Shown here: piece by piece, positions 7,277 to 9,028 of the stretch
How positions within the stretch are numbered: the first letter of the stretch is position 1
How the letters are laid out: each line of letters opens with the position of its first letter
Notes under the pieces: model-generated
Seen by the model: the letters and a program-made list of their open reading frames with translations, nothing else
Told to the model about the DNA's origin: nothing
Database searches by the model: none
Position numbers and translations under genes: made by a program
Source of the DNA: Terriglobales bacterium
GTDB taxonomy: Bacteria > Acidobacteriota > Terriglobia > Terriglobales > Acidobacteriaceae
Direction: 5' to 3'
Length of the DNA: 9,028 bases
Assembly (NCBI GenBank): GCA_015655365.1
Contig: JAATFE010000246.1
Location: 1-9,028, forward strand

Positions 7277-7493
7277 ATGCGATATTGTTCATGCCGCAGA
7301 TTCCGCCAACACCGGCGAGAAAGTCCATCTGGAATCCGGAGCGAACGTTCTCAATCTCTTCAATCACCAGCGTGCAGTTGAATTGGTCGGTGGCCAAATG
7401 AATCCGAACAACTCACAGTTTGGTTCGGTCACTGACGATAACGAAAACGGACGAGCCATCACTCTGCAAGTGTTGCTCACCTTCCAATATCAA
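7277..7493 (+). pseudogene. C-terminal remnant of a second Oar-like TonB receptor
   Basis: In the frame open from 7272, the sequence reads as the last strands of an Oar-like receptor: GEKVHLESGANVLNLFNHQR, then SQFGSV, then GRAITLQVLLTFQY. This matches the usual ending of these barrels: a 'FNxFNH' strand, an FG turn, then R…Q…L…F near the C-terminus. The intact receptor upstream ends the same way (LQLRFESYNVLNHPTF, FGTITG, then RSVQMSGRIIW). There is no start codon or ribosome binding site, and nothing receptor-like precedes it: the similarity begins right after the permease stop codon. The frame does not stop after FQY; the next codon is CAA (7491-7493), one transition from TAA. A hairpin follows at once, as after a real gene. 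I read it as a truncated, decayed gene end. Confidence 0.7.
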
Positions 7494-7498
7494 CCGCC

Positions 7499-7537
7499 AT
7501 GCCCCCGGGATTTCATGTCCGGGGGCATTCGCTTTTC
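7499..7537 (+). terminator. Terminator after the receptor remnant
   Basis: A perfect 10-bp GC-rich stem pairs ATGCCCCCGG (7499-7508) with 7519-7528 around a 10-nt loop, followed by TCGCTTTTC. The T-rich side favours plus-strand termination. It would serve the permease transcript that runs through the remnant. On the minus strand the stem is followed by GGCGGTTG, so stopping regulator B transcripts there would be less efficient. Confidence 0.78.
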
Positions 7538-7673
7538 AAAACAGAACAAATCTGCGTTCATATTGTTCCGCCCAACGAATAATCCCTGGAAGCTCTTGCA
7601 TGCGCCGACGACATGCCCTGCTACCGCGAATATTGCGACTCGAAACCACTTGGAGGCTCGCCAGGTACCTGCT

Positions 7674-9028
7674 CTATTGGGGATAAATGCGCGTTGCCAC
7701 AATTCGGGCATCGGGCGCGGCTGCTCCCACGCTGGTGGTTTCCACCAGCAACTCAAACGGCCGCAACGCGCCGTTCGCCAGCCTTGCCTGTTGCAGCACG
7801 GGCTGAATGATGCCTGCGTTGAACAACACGTCCGCGGCGGCCTGTGTGGCGGCCATGTTGAGCCCCTGAATGATGAGAATGTGGCCCGCACCTTCCAGCC
7901 CTGGAAGATATGCGATCGTGCCGAAGGTATGACTTGCCACAGTGTCCGTGCCGTTGCGATAGACTTTCTGCTCCGCTCCGTCAGGATGCTCATTCAGCAC
8001 ATACGACTCGTCCACGTTGGGCGTGTACTCAAGATTGAAGTTGAGTTTCCCTTCAAACAGAGACACCCATGGGTTGGTGTGCTTCGAGCCCAGAAGGACG
8101 ACGTTGGAGTTTTTGAAGTCCTCCGTGGTGATGCCCCGCGCATAACGAATCTGGGTACGGCTGGGGATAAACTCTGGAAGCATGGTCAGCTTGGAAGCAA
8201 TATCGAGGTCCACTACGCTGGTGTAGCGCTGCCTGCTCAGATCGTTGAAGTTTGCCGCGTCAAGCCCTGGCGGAAGTTGCAATTCCGAACGGTATGAGCC
8301 ATTGGCATATTCTTCAACACCGACCAGATGCCGGGTGAGATTCTCCAGAATGCCCAGTCCGCTGTCAGCGGGAATAATCAGGGTGTTGCGGTCCCGCTGA
8401 AACATCTGCGCCCAGAGAATATGCGCAGGTCCCTGTTGCGGCCGCGTCACAATTGCGTGTACGCCCATTCCTCCGGCCAGCGCCAGCAGGAATCCGATCA
8501 CTATCCCGGCGATGCCCGAGAGCCAATCGGGACGCCAGGGGCGCTGTGCATCGGGACCCGTTCGAACCCCATCTTCAACAGCCGGCTTCACGCTAATCGC
8601 TTCTGCTCTCGGTACTGAAGAAAGTTCTTCCTCGGCGATCGACGGACGCGGAGCCACTGAAGGCCGCTCGCGTTTTCCTGCATTGCTCTCGAACGACGGA
8701 ATATAGCCGCCGCGGGGAATGGTAATCCGTATCGGTTCGCTGGCGCCTTCACCCGCGAAATAGGCATCGAGGCGCTTGCGCAGAAGGCGCGCATAACTTC
8801 TGACAATGTTGTCTTCCCCTGGGTTGTAGTCGGCGGGTCGATTGAAGATCTGGATGCCGACACGCTGCTCGGTAATCTCGCTTTCTCTTCCCAGCAGGCA
8901 CTCCTTGCAAATGTGGAGGAGGAATCTGGGAAGAAGTTCGGATTTGCTGAAGCCTTTGCTGGCCACGATCCGGCACGCAAGGCTCCACTCCTGCCTGGAA
9001 AGCAGTCTCTCGCTGTCCGTGGGAAGCG
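7674..9028 (-). CDS. Membrane-anchored ToxR/CadC-like putative regulator (regulator B), 5' end missing
   Basis: The visible part is 450 residues and runs off the right edge. A GTG at 8964-8966 could be mistaken for the start, but the frame continues upstream with LPTDSERLLSRQEW and on into the conserved N-terminal domain, so the true start is outside. Counting from that GTG: residues about 5-92 form the winged-helix-like domain (ITEQRVGIQIFNRP, YNPGEDNIVR, ARLLRKRLDAYF, then IPRGGYIPSF); a low-complexity linker follows to about 145; one membrane helix spans about 150-172 (GIAGIVIGFLLALAGGMGV); the rest is an unassigned domain with NSNVVLLGSKHTNPWVSLFE, HTFGTIAYLPGL and a final strand ending in RIYPQ. 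This order matches regulator A, and many blocks align. The predicted topology puts the N-terminal domain inside and the C-terminal domain outside the membrane. The gene converges on the receptor remnant. The regulatory role is inferred, and the ligand and targets are unknown. Confidence 0.8.
   Translation of the reverse strand, partial: LPTDSERLLSRQEWSLACRIVASKGFSKSELLPRFLLHICKECLLGRESEITEQRVGIQIFNRPADYNPGEDNIVRSYARLLRKRLDAYFAGEGASEPIRITIPRGGYIPSFESNAGKRERPSVAPRPSIAEEELSSVPRAEAISVKPAVEDGVRTGPDAQRPWRPDWLSGIAGIVIGFLLALAGGMGVHAIVTRPQQGPAHILWAQMFQRDRNTLIIPADSGLGILENLTRHLVGVEEYANGSYRSELQLPPGLDAANFNDLSRQRYTSVVDLDIASKLTMLPEFIPSRTQIRYARGITTEDFKNSNVVLLGSKHTNPWVSLFEGKLNFNLEYTPNVDESYVLNEHPDGAEQKVYRNGTDTVASHTFGTIAYLPGLEGAGHILIIQGLNMAATQAAADVLFNAGIIQPVLQQARLANGALRPFELLVETTSVGAAAPDARIVATRIYPQ

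Noticed and set aside
7383..8297. 304-codon plus-strand frame crossing the remnant, the terminator and regulator B
   Set aside because: Only the first 37 codons have meaning, as receptor C-terminus. The rest runs through a terminator hairpin and antisense to regulator B.
1..9028. Search for tRNA, rRNA, CRISPR repeats, transposase or integrase genes
   Set aside because: None was found by reading: no regular repeat-spacer array, no cloverleaf-like segment that I could support, and no recombinase motif in any real reading frame.

Overview
The window looks like a chromosomal accessory stretch of an Acidobacteriota genome, probably class Terriglobia. I infer this from three things: a large Oar-like TonB-dependent receptor with an N-terminal carboxypeptidase-regulatory-like domain, two large proteins that join a winged-helix-like N-terminal domain to a membrane anchor and an unassigned C-terminal domain, and moderately high GC content. 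No rRNA, tRNA, CRISPR array, transposase or phage gene is visible.

Layout from left to right: the 3' end of a small cupin-domain gene (+, 1-193); a strong hairpin terminator shared by converging genes (253-292); a 440-residue membrane-anchored putative regulator (-, 314-1636, 'regulator A'); a divergent intergenic region of about 670 bp with a near-perfect 22-bp dyad (2071-2092); an intact 1191-residue TonB-dependent outer-membrane receptor (+, 2306-5881) with its own hairpin terminator; a gap of about 430 bp; a TauE/SafE (TSUP) family membrane permease (+, 6317-7276); a fragment of about 70 codons resembling the C-terminus of a second Oar-like receptor (+, 7277-7493), which has lost its stop codon but keeps a downstream hairpin; and a second membrane-anchored putative regulator (-, 7674-9028, 'regulator B') that runs off the right edge.

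The most interesting feature is that regulators A and B share one architecture along their whole length: an N-terminal domain resembling the recognition helix and wing of OmpR/ToxR-type DNA-binding domains, a proline/alanine-rich linker, one transmembrane helix, and an extracytoplasmic domain of about 250 residues that I cannot assign. A is divergent from the intact receptor, and B faces the receptor remnant. My working hypothesis is that these are ToxR/CadC-like one-component membrane regulators paired with Oar-like receptors, and that the window holds one intact module and one decayed or rearranged module with a TSUP permease between them. DNA binding, the ligand and the receptor substrate are all inferred, not shown.
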